Below, one piece after another: positions 8,576 to 17,132 of a DNA stretch of 64,000 bases (its first letter is position 1; every line of letters starts with the position of its first letter). The translations under genes and the position numbers were made by a program. The stretch is taken from the NCBI GenBank assembly GCA_023395555.1, contig JAEWYQ010000051.1, positions 62,001 to 126,000 on the forward strand, given 5' to 3'. The notes below the pieces were generated by a model. The model worked only from the letters and a program-made list of their open reading frames with translations, had not been told where the DNA came from and did not search any database. This DNA is from Bacillota bacterium. GTDB lineage: Bacteria; Bacillota; Clostridia; Lachnospirales; Lachnospiraceae.

Positions 8576-9583
8576 TTAATTGTCTAACGGCCCCGCCGGC
8601 CGATACTTGGTAATCACTGTCACTCCCGTATTGATAAAGGAGGGGCCTGTCGGATAGCCCTTGATTGCGGCCACGGCCTCCGCCATGCCCAGATATCCCA
8701 TGGTATATGGATTCTGAACCAAAACTCCGTTGAGAGTTCCCTGGTTCAGCATCTTCTGTATCTCCTCCGTCATATCAAAGCCGATGCCGACCAGCTGTCT
8801 GCCACTTGCCTCCAATGCATTGCCGAGTCCTATGGTGGCTCCCTCGTTTGCCGCAAATATGCCCACCAGATCGCCATTCCTCTCCAGCATTGACAAAGCA
8901 GCCTCACGGGAAAGCTCCGGTTCTCCTCCCGTATACTCTGTATCCAGGGGAGTAAATCTGCCATCCTGCTTCAACACCTCCCGAAAACCATTCTCCCGGT
9001 TAATGGTCGTTACATTCTCCGGTGTTACTCCTATTATGCCGATCCTTCCCTCAGAGATCCCCAAGGCCTCCAGCTCTGCAATCATCAGACTTCCCGCCGC
9101 TTTGCCCGCGCTATAATTCTCTGTGGCCAGCGTTACTGTTCCTTCTTCCACCGACGGAGCGTCTACATAGATGATTTTTACTCCTTTCGCCTTGGCGTCC
9201 TCTACGGCACCGGATATTCTCACCGGATCACTTGCCGCCAGCAAAATCGCATTGGCACCGGATTCCGCCGCCTCCTTAAAGATATCTATCTGTGCCTGTA
9301 CATCTCTGGTCTCCGGCCCCTCCCATTGATAGTTCACCCCAAGCATCCTCGCCATATCCCTGGCTCCCCGGTCTACGCTATACCAGAATTGACTCTCCTT
9401 ATCCATGCTGATCAGATAAATGTGCAGATTCTCCAGCTTCGATGCAGGAACCGCGTTCAACCGGTTTTGATGCCATACAATAAATACGGCCAACATCAGC
9501 AGAATCACAATCGTATCAATGAAAGCCTTTTTGTATCTCATGGTTCTTATTTTGTATTTTATTGTCCACGCATTATATTTCAT
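8576..9583 (-). CDS. Sugar ABC transporter substrate-binding protein, RbsB-like, membrane-anchored
   Basis: 335 residues. One N-terminal membrane helix (IVILLMLAVFIVWH) with no lipobox Cys, so it is anchored as an uncleaved signal peptide. The rest is a type I periplasmic-binding fold: IYLISMDKESQFWYSVDRG, AILLAASDP, IIYVDAP, a GRIGIIGVTPEN segment and GIFAANEGATIG, as in ribose/galactose-binding proteins and LacI-like sensors. No permease or ATPase lies next to it. It may be an orphan binding protein, or the sensor of a kinase encoded elsewhere. GGAAGG lies immediately before the ATG at 9583, a short spacing. Confidence 0.8.
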   Translation of the reverse strand: MKYNAWTIKYKIRTMRYKKAFIDTIVILLMLAVFIVWHQNRLNAVPASKLENLHIYLISMDKESQFWYSVDRGARDMARMLGVNYQWEGPETRDVQAQIDIFKEAAESGANAILLAASDPVRISGAVEDAKAKGVKIIYVDAPSVEEGTVTLATENYSAGKAAGSLMIAELEALGISEGRIGIIGVTPENVTTINRENGFREVLKQDGRFTPLDTEYTGGEPELSREAALSMLERNGDLVGIFAANEGATIGLGNALEASGRQLVGIGFDMTEEIQKMLNQGTLNGVLVQNPYTMGYLGMAEAVAAIKGYPTGPSFINTGVTVITKYRPAGPLDN

Positions 9584-9670
9584 GGCCTTCCAAGCATAAT
9601 GATTTTATTTAATTATATACGTCCAATCCCTTGAATAGGACACAAAAAGTCAGTTCCCTGCTTATTCTTT

Positions 9671-10162
9671 TTATATTTCCTTCCCCAAACCTTTTTGTAC
9701 CACGGTCTCCGCCCCCTTATCCTCTTGCAGAGGCCCCAGGTAATCCATCACCAGCCTGATGCAATAATCAATATAAGTCTCCGTCGTGCTGTTCATCTCA
9801 AAGGCGATGGTAATATTACACCGGTTCAGCGGGATTAAAATCTTATGGGCAGGGCTGGAGCTGACCGCCTCCGCCATGGCGGGAGTAAGCTCTCCCAGCA
9901 TGGAGTTTGCGGCAATAATTGCAATCGGCCCGAGAATGATATCGGATTGCGCGGATGTACGGATAATTGCATTCTCACCCGTTGCACCGATATCCGCGCC
10001 CGCCTTGATCATATGATTGGTTGCCGTGGAATTAGTGCCCAGGGCACAGATAGTGACCCCGTTATCCTTCGCAATCAGCTTTCTCAGCTTGCTCACAATG
10101 CTCTTGCCGATTCCGCCTCCCTGTCCGTCAATTACTGTTATCATGATATTCTTCGCCAACAT
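9671..10162 (-). CDS. DUF3842 family protein
   Basis: 163 residues with the chosen start. The N-terminus MITVIDGQGGGIGKSIV is a nucleotide-binding-like glycine-rich loop. It is followed by VTICALGTNSTATNHMIKAGADIGATGENA and IILGPIAIIAANSMLGELTP, which match the DUF3842 family found in anaerobic Firmicutes. Function unknown. The start is the ATG at 10162 (MLAKNIM), with GGAGG seven bases upstream; a longer frame begins at 10204. It lies downstream of rubrerythrin, separated by a terminator hairpin. Confidence 0.8.
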   Translation of the reverse strand: MLAKNIMITVIDGQGGGIGKSIVSKLRKLIAKDNGVTICALGTNSTATNHMIKAGADIGATGENAIIRTSAQSDIILGPIAIIAANSMLGELTPAMAEAVSSSPAHKILIPLNRCNITIAFEMNSTTETYIDYCIRLVMDYLGPLQEDKGAETVVQKGLGKEI

Positions 10163-10202
10163 TGCCTGCCTCCTGGATTGCTCTGATCTATGCCATATGA
10201 AC

Positions 10203-10236
10203 AAAACCTGTAAAACATAAATGCTGTACAGGTTTT
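10203..10236 (-). terminator. Rubrerythrin terminator
   Basis: Perfect 10-bp stem AAAACCTGTA / TACAGGTTTT (10203-10212 and 10227-10236) with a 14-base loop, just after the rubrerythrin stop. On the minus strand it ends in a short T-run. Confidence 0.7.
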
Positions 10237-10267
10237 GCCGGTTCCTATTATAGGTGATGCGATTAGA

Positions 10268-10801
10268 TTAATAATTTTCTTTTCTTACTTCAAAATAGCT
10301 CTGAGGATGCTTGCATACGGGGCACAGCTCAGGAGCCTTCTTGCCCATTACCAGGTGACCGCAGTTACGGCACTCCCAGATGGACTCCTCGCTCTTCTCA
10401 AACACTGCCTTCACTTCTACATTGTGCAGGAGTGCGCGATATCTTTCCTCGTGTGATTTCTCGATCTTTGCAACCATTCTGAACTGAGCTGCAAGAGCCT
10501 TGAAGCCCTCTTCCTCCGCATCCTTTGCAAAACGCTCATACATATCGGTCCACTCATAGTTCTCGCCTTCTGCGGCATGAAGGAGATTGGCAGCGGTGTC
10601 ACCCAGCTCTCCGAGAGCCTTAAACCAGAGCTTTGCATGCTCCTTCTCATTATTGGCGGTAGCTTCGAAGATTGCGGCAATCTGCTCGTAGCCTTCCTTT
10701 TTAGCCACGGAAGCAAAATATGTATACTTATTCCTCGCCTGTGATTCTCCTGCAAATGCTTCCATTAAATTCTTCTCAGTCTTACTTCCTTTTAATTCCA
10801 T
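10268..10801 (-). CDS. rbr: Rubrerythrin
   Basis: 177 residues, full length. Non-heme di-iron peroxidase that reduces hydrogen peroxide in anaerobes. The ferritin-like domain (1-140) carries di-iron ligands in [19 protein letters not shown] and KSHEERY. The C-terminal rubredoxin domain has the CRNCG and CPVCKHP knuckles. The ATG at 10801 follows AAAGGAGAG and is the standard family start. The reading frame stays open for 77 codons upstream, but nothing in it looks like a second domain. Confidence 0.95.
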   Translation of the reverse strand: MELKGSKTEKNLMEAFAGESQARNKYTYFASVAKKEGYEQIAAIFEATANNEKEHAKLWFKALGELGDTAANLLHAAEGENYEWTDMYERFAKDAEEEGFKALAAQFRMVAKIEKSHEERYRALLHNVEVKAVFEKSEESIWECRNCGHLVMGKKAPELCPVCKHPQSYFEVRKENY

Positions 10802-11056
10802 GATGTTCTCTCCTTTGCTTTCCTTTTTTACTTTTGTTGATTTCAACTGCTTCAGCAGTTTCTCTGCCGCCTCTGCCGGAAAATCCTCCGGCGGATTCCG
10901 GAGCATGGCTTGCACCACCTTGTCCTCCTTGGGCTGCTGTGTCCTTACCCTCTCCCCATAGAATACCATATTTTTATCTGAAATTCTACTATCAGATTGA
11001 TAAATAATCGTTTTTTGCCTATTTTTTATCATTTATTGCAATCTTCTGCACGGAAT
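10802..11056. other. Leader region between the GntR-type regulator and rubrerythrin
   Basis: 255 bases without an assigned gene. On the minus strand it holds GCCGGA/TCCGGC and AACTGCT/AGCAGTT hairpins 30-90 bases before the rubrerythrin start, and an ATCTGA/TCAGAT stem near the end of the regulator gene. I found no convincing PerR box. Confidence 0.4.
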
Positions 11057-12166
11057 TCATTTTGGCTCCATACAAGACCCACGTATCATCAGCTCCGTGG
11101 GAATGACGATCCGTTCAAGACCACTCTTCCTGCCCTCCAGAGCTTCCAGCATCATCTCGCCGGCACATCTTCCGATCTCATACAGATCCTGACGTACCGT
11201 GGTTAGCGAAATATCCGGCATCATCTTTAGTGTAATATCATCGAAACCCACCACGGAGACCTGTTCCGGGACGGAGATTCCCAGCCGGTTCAGACAACTG
11301 ATCAAAAACAGCGCCACATAATCATTAATAGCACACATGGCGGTCACCCCCTGCTCCACCAGCTCCCGGACAATCTCTTCTCCATCATTGAGATCCAGAT
11401 TATATAAGTCGCCATTCTTAACATATCTCTCATCTACCGTTATCTTATATTCCTTCAGTGCCTTCGCATATCCGAAGTAACGGTTCCTGACGGAAGTAGC
11501 CTCTTCAATCCGGTTATCTGACAGAAAACCGATCCTGTGATGCCCCAGTTCCAGCAGATACCGGGTTGCCTCGTACATCCCCTGCTGATTATCCGATACC
11601 ACGGATCGCAGCGGCACACTTTCAAAATATTTATCAATTACTACAATCGGATAATTCTCCAGATAGAACATATTCATCAGCTCCAGATTGTCTCTGTCCG
11701 ATTTGGGATAATAAATAATTCCGCCCACCTTACGCTGATACAGCTCCAGAAGCTGCTGCTTATCATTTAATGTCTTCTCTGAGGTGCAGTGAATATCTAC
11801 AATATAACCTTTATTCTTCAATACGCTGGTAATTCCGGATACCGTATTCATAATTCCGCCATTGGAATCGTCAAAAGGAATCACCAGGGATACCACCCTG
11901 CTGTATAGGTTTTCTTCCGAAACCATTTCCGTCTTCGCCTGCTTTTCCTGATCCGCCACATAACTTCCGCTTCCTCTGATCCGGCTGATCAGTCCTTCAT
12001 TCTTCAAGTCCTCCAAAGCCCGCTTGGACGTTATTCTGCTGACCTTAAACTGTTCCGCCAGCTCCTTTTCCGTGGGCAGCCGATCACCCACTTTCAATTC
12101 TCCACTGTCGATTCTGGCTTTGATATAATCAGTAATTTTCTTGTATAACAGATCAGAACTACCCAT
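11057..12166 (-). CDS. GntR/LacI hybrid repressor, AraR-like
   Basis: 369 residues. The N-terminal GntR winged helix (about 1-75) reads LYKKITDYIKARIDSGELK, then DRLPTEKELAEQFKVSR and LISRIRGSGSYV. It is joined to a LacI/periplasmic-binding effector domain (about 85-369) with GGIIYYPKSDRDN, RIGFLSDN, VSVVGFDDI and LTTVRQDLYEIG. This is the architecture of the Bacillus arabinose repressor AraR. It is divergent from a GH43 enzyme. Its own promoter carries a perfect TATCATAT-TG-ATATGATA palindrome over the -10, suggesting autorepression. Related sites at the neighbouring glycan operons suggest it controls the whole 11-40 kb locus. The true effector sugar is unknown. Confidence 0.88.
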   Translation of the reverse strand: MGSSDLLYKKITDYIKARIDSGELKVGDRLPTEKELAEQFKVSRITSKRALEDLKNEGLISRIRGSGSYVADQEKQAKTEMVSEENLYSRVVSLVIPFDDSNGGIMNTVSGITSVLKNKGYIVDIHCTSEKTLNDKQQLLELYQRKVGGIIYYPKSDRDNLELMNMFYLENYPIVVIDKYFESVPLRSVVSDNQQGMYEATRYLLELGHHRIGFLSDNRIEEATSVRNRYFGYAKALKEYKITVDERYVKNGDLYNLDLNDGEEIVRELVEQGVTAMCAINDYVALFLISCLNRLGISVPEQVSVVGFDDITLKMMPDISLTTVRQDLYEIGRCAGEMMLEALEGRKSGLERIVIPTELMIRGSCMEPK

Positions 12167-12215
12167 ATAGCAACCAACACCTCTTTCTTCTATAAATTAT
12201 CTATTTAAATAGAGA

Positions 12216-12259
12216 TATCATATTGATATGATACTACCATTTGCCTAATTCTTTGTCAA
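12216..12259 (-). promoter_or_regulatory. Repressor gene promoter with overlapping palindromic operator
   Basis: On the minus strand, TTGACA (12254-12259), 17-base spacer, TAGTAT (12231-12236). An 8+2+8 perfect palindrome, TATCATATTGATATGATA (12216-12233), overlaps the -10 and the expected start of transcription. This is the best autorepression site in the window. Confidence 0.75.
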
Positions 12260-12282
12260 TTATCCACATTGCTATTTCATTT

Positions 12283-12297
12283 TGATATATTATATCA
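12283..12297. promoter_or_regulatory. Operator-like palindrome TGATATATTATATCA
   Basis: Perfect 7+1+7 palindrome in the regulator/GH43 intergenic region, about 65 bases from the operator over the regulator's -10. It may serve as an auxiliary site for looping. Assignment rests on similarity to the other TGATATATCA-type sites in the locus. Confidence 0.55.
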
Positions 12298-12411
12298 TGA
12301 CGATAAACCATATTCATGATCCTATGCTCCAATCGTAGAATGCAAATAAACTTGCATTTTCCCTCTCCATTTTCATTATATCATAGTTTAATATTTGTAA
12401 ACTGTCAATAT

Positions 12412-12419
12412 GATATATC
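12412..12419. promoter_or_regulatory. Operator-like GATATATC core
   Basis: AATATGATATATCTAT context in the 379-base regulator/GH43 intergenic region. The 8-base core is identical to those at 12508, 28668, 28816 and 39691. It lies upstream of the GH43 promoter. A short AT-rich palindrome can occur by chance, so confidence is moderate. Confidence 0.45.
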
Positions 12420-12466
12420 TATCTTACTAAAATTTGATATTCTTTCTCTTTATAATGAAATAATTC

Positions 12467-12525
12467 TTGCTTAAAAGCGCCTTATATATTATAGTGGAAT
12501 TATATATGATATATCTAATTCCACT
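12467..12525 (+). promoter_or_regulatory. GH43 promoter with operator and 10-bp flanking inverted repeat
   Basis: TTGCTT (12467-12472), 17-base spacer, TATAGT (12490-12495). An inverted repeat, AGTGGAATTA (12493-12502) with its exact complement at 12516-12525, encloses GATATATC (12508-12515). The structure covers the -10, the expected +1 and the start of the leader, ending about 20 bases before the ATG. A bound repressor would block initiation. Confidence 0.65.
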
Positions 12526-12545
12526 TGAGAGAAAGGAAGAATTCT

Positions 12546-13871
12546 ATGAATACAGATTTTATTGCACGCAAGACAAGAACGGTATCACAGAATCCATTTA
12601 TTACGACGATTTTTACTGCGGATCCCTCGGCACATGTATGGGAGGCGGACGGAAGGATGTACATCTATGCCTCCAGGGATATGGATCCGGCGCGGGGCTG
12701 TGACCTGATGGATCACTATCATGTGTTTTCCAGTGAAGACATGGTGAACTGGAGGGACGAAGGAGAGATTCTCTCTTCGGATGATGTAAGCTGGGGCCGG
12801 CCTGAAGGCGGCTTCATGTGGGCGCCGGACTGCGCTTACCGGGATGGACACTACTACTATTATTTCCCCCATCCCAGCGGGTCCAGGTGGAATGATACCT
12901 GGAAAATTGGTGTGGCTGTCAGCGACCGTCCCGACAGCGGCTTTGTGGATCGGGGATATATCGAAGGCCTGGGCGGCGACAGCATGATCGATCCCTGTGT
13001 CTTTGCTGATGAGGACGGCCGGGTCTATATGTATTATGGCGGCGGTGCCATGCCCAGAGGGGGTGAGATGAACCCGGACATGGTGTCCATGAAGGAGGAG
13101 ATGCGTCCCATGGAGGGTCTGGTAGATTTCCATGAAGCCTCCTGGGTATTCAAAAGGAACGGCATTTATTATATGACCTATTCCGATAACTGTCCCGGCG
13201 CCAATCACCTCTGCTATGCCATGAGTGCCAATCCGCTGGGACCCTGGGATTACAAGGGTTTTTACCTGGAACCCACCGGCTGCGATACCAGCCATGGCTC
13301 TATAGTAGAATTCAAGGGGACATGGTATGCGCTGTACCATAACTGCGACCTGTCTCACCAGGGTAACCTCCGCTCCATCTGCTGTGATCCGCTGGAATTC
13401 AACGAGGACGGCACAATCCGCACCGTAGTGCAATCGAAGAACGGACGCCCCCCGGCAGGCCCTGCTCCGGTGACTGATAGCCGCATGAAGATCTACGGTG
13501 CCGCTGACGCGATTGTTGGAGGGGCCGCGGAGAAATACGCTGAGGGCAATGCTTATCAGAGCACAGCTATTCATCATTTCCGAGAGGAACAATCCTTCGC
13601 GGAATTCCGGAAGGTGGATGGTTATGACGGGCAGCGGGTGACTCTTGGCTTCTATTATGCCTGCTCCGACCGTCTTTCCAAGCTGCGCCTGATTATCAAC
13701 GATGCTGATTATTCATTAATCAACTTTCTGCAGACCGGGTTCTCCTACTACTTTGCCGGATATGCCAGCTTCACCGTGAGGCTGCTTCCCGGTCAAGAGA
13801 ATACAATCCGGCTGCTGGGCGGCCATGGCGACCTGTCATTGGAAGCATTATCGGTGGAACCGCTGGAATAA
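12546..13871 (+). CDS. Glycoside hydrolase family 43, cytoplasmic
   Basis: 441 residues, no signal peptide. Five-bladed propeller (about 15-320) with the three GH43 acids visible: Asp26 in FTADPSAHVW (general base), Asp149 in MIDPCVF (pKa modulator) and Glu197 in DFHEASWVF (general acid). A C-terminal beta-sandwich (about 335-441; LRLIINDADYSLINFL, ENTIRLLGGHGDLSLEAL) resembles CBM6-type modules. Probably a beta-xylosidase or alpha-L-arabinofuranosidase acting on imported oligosaccharides. ATG 12546 follows AAAGGAAG. A close secreted paralogue lies at 28854-30356. It is divergent from the AraR-like repressor. Confidence 0.9.
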   Translation: MNTDFIARKTRTVSQNPFITTIFTADPSAHVWEADGRMYIYASRDMDPARGCDLMDHYHVFSSEDMVNWRDEGEILSSDDVSWGRPEGGFMWAPDCAYRDGHYYYYFPHPSGSRWNDTWKIGVAVSDRPDSGFVDRGYIEGLGGDSMIDPCVFADEDGRVYMYYGGGAMPRGGEMNPDMVSMKEEMRPMEGLVDFHEASWVFKRNGIYYMTYSDNCPGANHLCYAMSANPLGPWDYKGFYLEPTGCDTSHGSIVEFKGTWYALYHNCDLSHQGNLRSICCDPLEFNEDGTIRTVVQSKNGRPPAGPAPVTDSRMKIYGAADAIVGGAAEKYAEGNAYQSTAIHHFREEQSFAEFRKVDGYDGQRVTLGFYYACSDRLSKLRLIINDADYSLINFLQTGFSYYFAGYASFTVRLLPGQENTIRLLGGHGDLSLEALSVEPLE

Positions 13872-13992
13872 AGCAGATACTATGTTCCCACTTATATCAA
13901 TGATTCTACATATTATGTAATCAATAGAAATTGACGTACTTTCAGATTGGGATGACCGGGATTGTGCGCATTCACCGGAAGTTATACCGTCA

Positions 13993-14030
13993 GTTGGGGG
14001 GCAAGGAACTAAGGTTCCTTACCCCCCAAC
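13993..14030. terminator. Strong GC-rich hairpin between convergent GH43 and CBM-protein genes
   Basis: Left arm starts GTTGGGGGGCAAGG and the right arm ends CCCCCCAAC (13993-14009 with 14013-14030), with one wobble and a 3-4 base loop. There is no clear T-run, but the placement between two convergent stops fits bidirectional termination or 3'-end protection. Confidence 0.65.
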
Positions 14031-14090
14031 ACTAATGATGTATCATTACTTTATTTCTTCATTTCTATATCCTTCAGCGCTCTCTTACTT

Positions 14091-15551
14091 TTATCTCTTC
14101 CCGCCGTTTTTCTTGTTCTTTACTATCACGAATGCCACGGCACCAATTGCCACTACCGCAACAACCACAATCACAACAATGACCATCGTATTGCTTCCGG
14201 ACTCCTGCGCGGGTGCAGTAACAGGCTCGGAGGGTGCCTCTGTGGGAACCGCCGTAGGCTCTGCCGCGGGTTCTTTTGCAGGTTCTTCCGTGGGTTCAAG
14301 GGTAGGCTCAGCAGTAGGTTCCTCTGCTGCTGTGCCGGTAAATTCAAACCAGTTGATGTTCATACCGCCGTTAATCAGCAGATACACATCATGGGTTCCC
14401 TGAATACCGTCCGTATTTATCAGCTCTGCAGGCACGGTTATGTAAGTATCCCAGTTCCCGCTGGCTTCTATCTGCTTTTCAGCGATCTTGCTTCCGTCCA
14501 CTGCATCCAGCCGAATCTGTACGGTAGGTGTGCCGGTTCCGGATACACGGAAATTCACACCGTCCGGAACTGCGGTAAAGTTCACATTCTTATACACCAT
14601 ATAGTCTCCGTCAGCAGTCCATCCTAAGTTCTGGCCGCCATCCGGGCAGTCGCCTGCATGGATCTCCGTACCGTATAACTCGTCATAATCCTCCGCCTCA
14701 ATGGTGCCAGGCACGGTGCGGTTGCCGGTCTCCGTTCTGGTATCCAGCAGATTGTTATTTACATTCACTGCATTGGGATCCGCCATAACCGGAGGAGCTG
14801 CGCTCTCATCGGGTGCCGCGCCAAGTCCGATCAGGGCAGCCTTCGTGATATCCTTCGCCTGAACGATACCTGCGGCATACTCTAAGAAGCCGCCGCCGCT
14901 CATATGGAAGGACAGGGAGAAGGGAAGGGTCATCCCATCCGCAAGCTCCGTGAGCTTCGTTGTGAACTGATCTACGCCAAGGGCAATTTCATAAGTAGTG
15001 ATGGTGCCGTCACGGGATACGAGATAATCCGCACCCTCGCCGCCTTCCATGGTAAAGTTGCCGGTACTTGCCCACGCCACCGCCTGCTGCTTGTTCGTCA
15101 GGTTATTCAGGGTGAAGCCCAATTCATTTCTGTCAGTGCCCAGGAGAGGGGAAATCTGAATCTGCATACAATCACCCTGCCATAGATCCTGGGGAAGAAG
15201 GGCTTCATTCTTGTGAATCTCATAGTTGGCTACCGCTGCAATATAAATATGGGTGCTGTCATAGCCCAGATAGATGTCCGCGGAGAAATCTGCGGGAAAT
15301 ACTCCCCCCTCATCCAATGTCGCAATGTTCTCTTCCCCATCTTTGACGGTAAATGCCTTAGTACCCCATTCTGCTTCGCTTACCTTGCCATCGATCACCG
15401 GAGCCGCATCAAATTTCGGCACCGTCAGTCTGGTATCGGCCGCCCTCACCGGAACAATACCTGTCATGCCCATGGTCAGTGCAAAAGCCATTACTCCTGC
15501 CATGGCCTTTCCCATGAATCTCTTCATTGCCTTCCTCGTCTTACCTTTCAT
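14091..15551 (-). CDS. Membrane-tethered surface carbohydrate-binding protein (CBM9-like plus CBM6-like)
   Basis: 486 residues. Signal peptide (1-38; AGVMAFALTMGMTGIVPVRA). A CBM9/DOMON-type domain (about 40-235) starts with VPKFDAAPVIDGKVSEAEWG and contains IYLGYDSTHIYIAAV and LWQGDCMQIQISP. A CBM6-type domain (about 280-405) starts with PGTIEAEDYDELYG and ends INWFEFTG. A Pro/Glu/Thr-rich spacer (PTAEPTLEPTEEPAKEPAAE and more) leads to a C-terminal membrane helix and a KNKKNGGKR cytoplasmic tail. No catalytic domain is visible. It is the last gene of the leftward transport operon, 13 bases after the binding-protein gene. Inferred role: holding polysaccharide at the cell surface near the transporter. 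Confidence 0.85.
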   Translation of the reverse strand: MKGKTRKAMKRFMGKAMAGVMAFALTMGMTGIVPVRAADTRLTVPKFDAAPVIDGKVSEAEWGTKAFTVKDGEENIATLDEGGVFPADFSADIYLGYDSTHIYIAAVANYEIHKNEALLPQDLWQGDCMQIQISPLLGTDRNELGFTLNNLTNKQQAVAWASTGNFTMEGGEGADYLVSRDGTITTYEIALGVDQFTTKLTELADGMTLPFSLSFHMSGGGFLEYAAGIVQAKDITKAALIGLGAAPDESAAPPVMADPNAVNVNNNLLDTRTETGNRTVPGTIEAEDYDELYGTEIHAGDCPDGGQNLGWTADGDYMVYKNVNFTAVPDGVNFRVSGTGTPTVQIRLDAVDGSKIAEKQIEASGNWDTYITVPAELINTDGIQGTHDVYLLINGGMNINWFEFTGTAAEEPTAEPTLEPTEEPAKEPAAEPTAVPTEAPSEPVTAPAQESGSNTMVIVVIVVVAVVAIGAVAFVIVKNKKNGGKR

Positions 15552-15564
15552 GTACTCATCCTCC

Positions 15565-17073
15565 TTATTTACTCAGGTTATCAAAGAACTCATCCAACAG
15601 AACATCCAGCGCATCCTCCATCGAAGCAATGGTTGACACAATATCGGAATACGCATTATTATAGCAGCCGTTAAACAGCACACTTGCAGGAACCTCAAAG
15701 TTACTGTTGGCGTTCTTGATGATATTGATGACGTCATAAGCACCATGGCCGATGACATAGTTAGTTACCATCTCCTTATCCTCGTCAAATCTCCAGAAGG
15801 TATCCTCCATATCCTGAACCTTCAACTCTTCCAGAGCCTGGTAACGCTTTCCAAGGGCAGTAATGATAATGCCCGCCTCATAGGTATTCTTATTGGTAGT
15901 AGTCATGGCAAAGATGGGCGCATTATGGTCTACCGCATTCTGATATTCTGCCTGTTCCGCATTCCATTTGGGCAAGGGAAGGACTCCGAAATCATCCTCC
16001 ATATCCTTCAGCTCTGCGTGAGCATCATTACCGTAAGCTAAGAACAGGGATTTACCCGCCGCAAACATCTCCAGATATCCTACATTCTCATTCTTGTAGA
16101 GAATATTGTCGGTCTGGTATAAATTGTACATAAAATCAATCTTGTCTGCGGACACGGGATCGATACAATCAAGACGCACGTGTCCATTGCCGTCTTCCTT
16201 ATAGTACCTGGCACCCATGCCGAAGAACACGGACTGGATCAGGTCTCCGCTGGGGGCGGTCATGCCCCACCGGTCGCTCTCGGAATTCACAACACCGTCC
16301 CCGTCGTTGTCACGCAGCGCCAGCTTGGAATACTCCACCAGCTTGGCCCATGTCCACTCATTCTTATCCGCCAGCTCATAGGGATCCGGAAGCCCCAGCT
16401 CATTCCAAATCCTGGAGTTATAAAAGATAATCCAGTGGTTTCCGAAATGAGAACCGAAGGGAGCGCCAAAAGCATAGGTGGAATTACCGAAGGTAGCAGT
16501 ATCACTCACATTTTTATTCCAGTAGGGAGCTGACAGATCCAGTGTCTCCACATCGCTTAAGTCACGTACAAGGCCGCCGCCCAGCATCTTGCCGAAAGCC
16601 CACATAGTGGTTCCGATCAGGTCGGCATACTTGCCTCCCGCCATAATCTCCGGCTGTGCGGTCTCAAAGATAACATCCGGCGATACGGATTCAAATTCAA
16701 TGGTGCAATTATACGTCTTCTCCACATCCTCAATGATATCGCATACCAACTGATCCTGGGGGCTCTTAATCTCCTCCGGCTCCCATCTGCTGGTATGGAA
16801 ATCCACTACCTTGAAGACATAACCGTTTAAATCCACCGGCTCCTCATCCTGGATGTACTTGTCAAACAGGCGGTCCCACTGCTCTTCTGCCGAAGAGTCA
16901 TCCCCTGTGCCCCCCGTTTCCGCATCTCCGGTCTCAGTCCCCCCGGAGCTCGTGCTCTGGGGATCCTCCTTTGTACCGCCTGCCGGCTTCGGATCCTTCC
17001 CACAGCCGGTCATTCCCAGCACCATGGAGCATACCAGCAGCAGAACCATCCATTTTTTGCTTCTTAACTTCAT
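15565..17073 (-). CDS. ABC transporter extracellular solute-binding lipoprotein (family 1-like)
   Basis: 502 residues. Lipoprotein signal with a GMTGC lipobox, then a Gly/Ser/Thr/Asp-rich linker (to about residue 65) and a cluster B binding-protein fold (IIEDVEKTYNCTIEFESV, SAPYWNKNVSDTATFGNSTYAFG, LWAFG-type segments, AAGKSLFLAYG). It captures oligosaccharides for the two permeases encoded just upstream (18097-19026 and 17133-18080). GGAGGAG lies before the ATG. A 16-base perfect AT palindrome sits in its leader and may affect its expression or mRNA stability. Confidence 0.88.
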   Translation of the reverse strand: MKLRSKKWMVLLLVCSMVLGMTGCGKDPKPAGGTKEDPQSTSSGGTETGDAETGGTGDDSSAEEQWDRLFDKYIQDEEPVDLNGYVFKVVDFHTSRWEPEEIKSPQDQLVCDIIEDVEKTYNCTIEFESVSPDVIFETAQPEIMAGGKYADLIGTTMWAFGKMLGGGLVRDLSDVETLDLSAPYWNKNVSDTATFGNSTYAFGAPFGSHFGNHWIIFYNSRIWNELGLPDPYELADKNEWTWAKLVEYSKLALRDNDGDGVVNSESDRWGMTAPSGDLIQSVFFGMGARYYKEDGNGHVRLDCIDPVSADKIDFMYNLYQTDNILYKNENVGYLEMFAAGKSLFLAYGNDAHAELKDMEDDFGVLPLPKWNAEQAEYQNAVDHNAPIFAMTTTNKNTYEAGIIITALGKRYQALEELKVQDMEDTFWRFDEDKEMVTNYVIGHGAYDVINIIKNANSNFEVPASVLFNGCYNNAYSDIVSTIASMEDALDVLLDEFFDNLSK

Positions 17074-17093
17074 ATAATCTCCTCCTTAAATAT

Positions 17094-17109
17094 GATAATA
17101 TATATTATC
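17094..17109. repeat. 16-bp perfect palindrome in the leader of the solute-binding gene
   Basis: GATAATATATATTATC, a perfect palindrome, ends 20 bases before the start codon, within the operon. It resembles the locus operators in composition, but its core (TAATATATATTA) differs from GATATATC. It could be an additional regulator site or a weak RNA hairpin. Confidence 0.45.
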
Positions 17110-17132
17110 TGCTTCCTTTGCATTCCCTGTAC

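Noticed and set aside
10802..11032. 77-codon N-terminal extension of rubrerythrin
   Set aside because: The frame is open, but the ribosome site and family start are at 10801, and the extension has no recognisable domain.
12585..13592. Long minus-strand frame opposite the GH43 gene
   Set aside because: It is a shadow of the GH43 coding sequence; low-complexity translation and no ribosome site.
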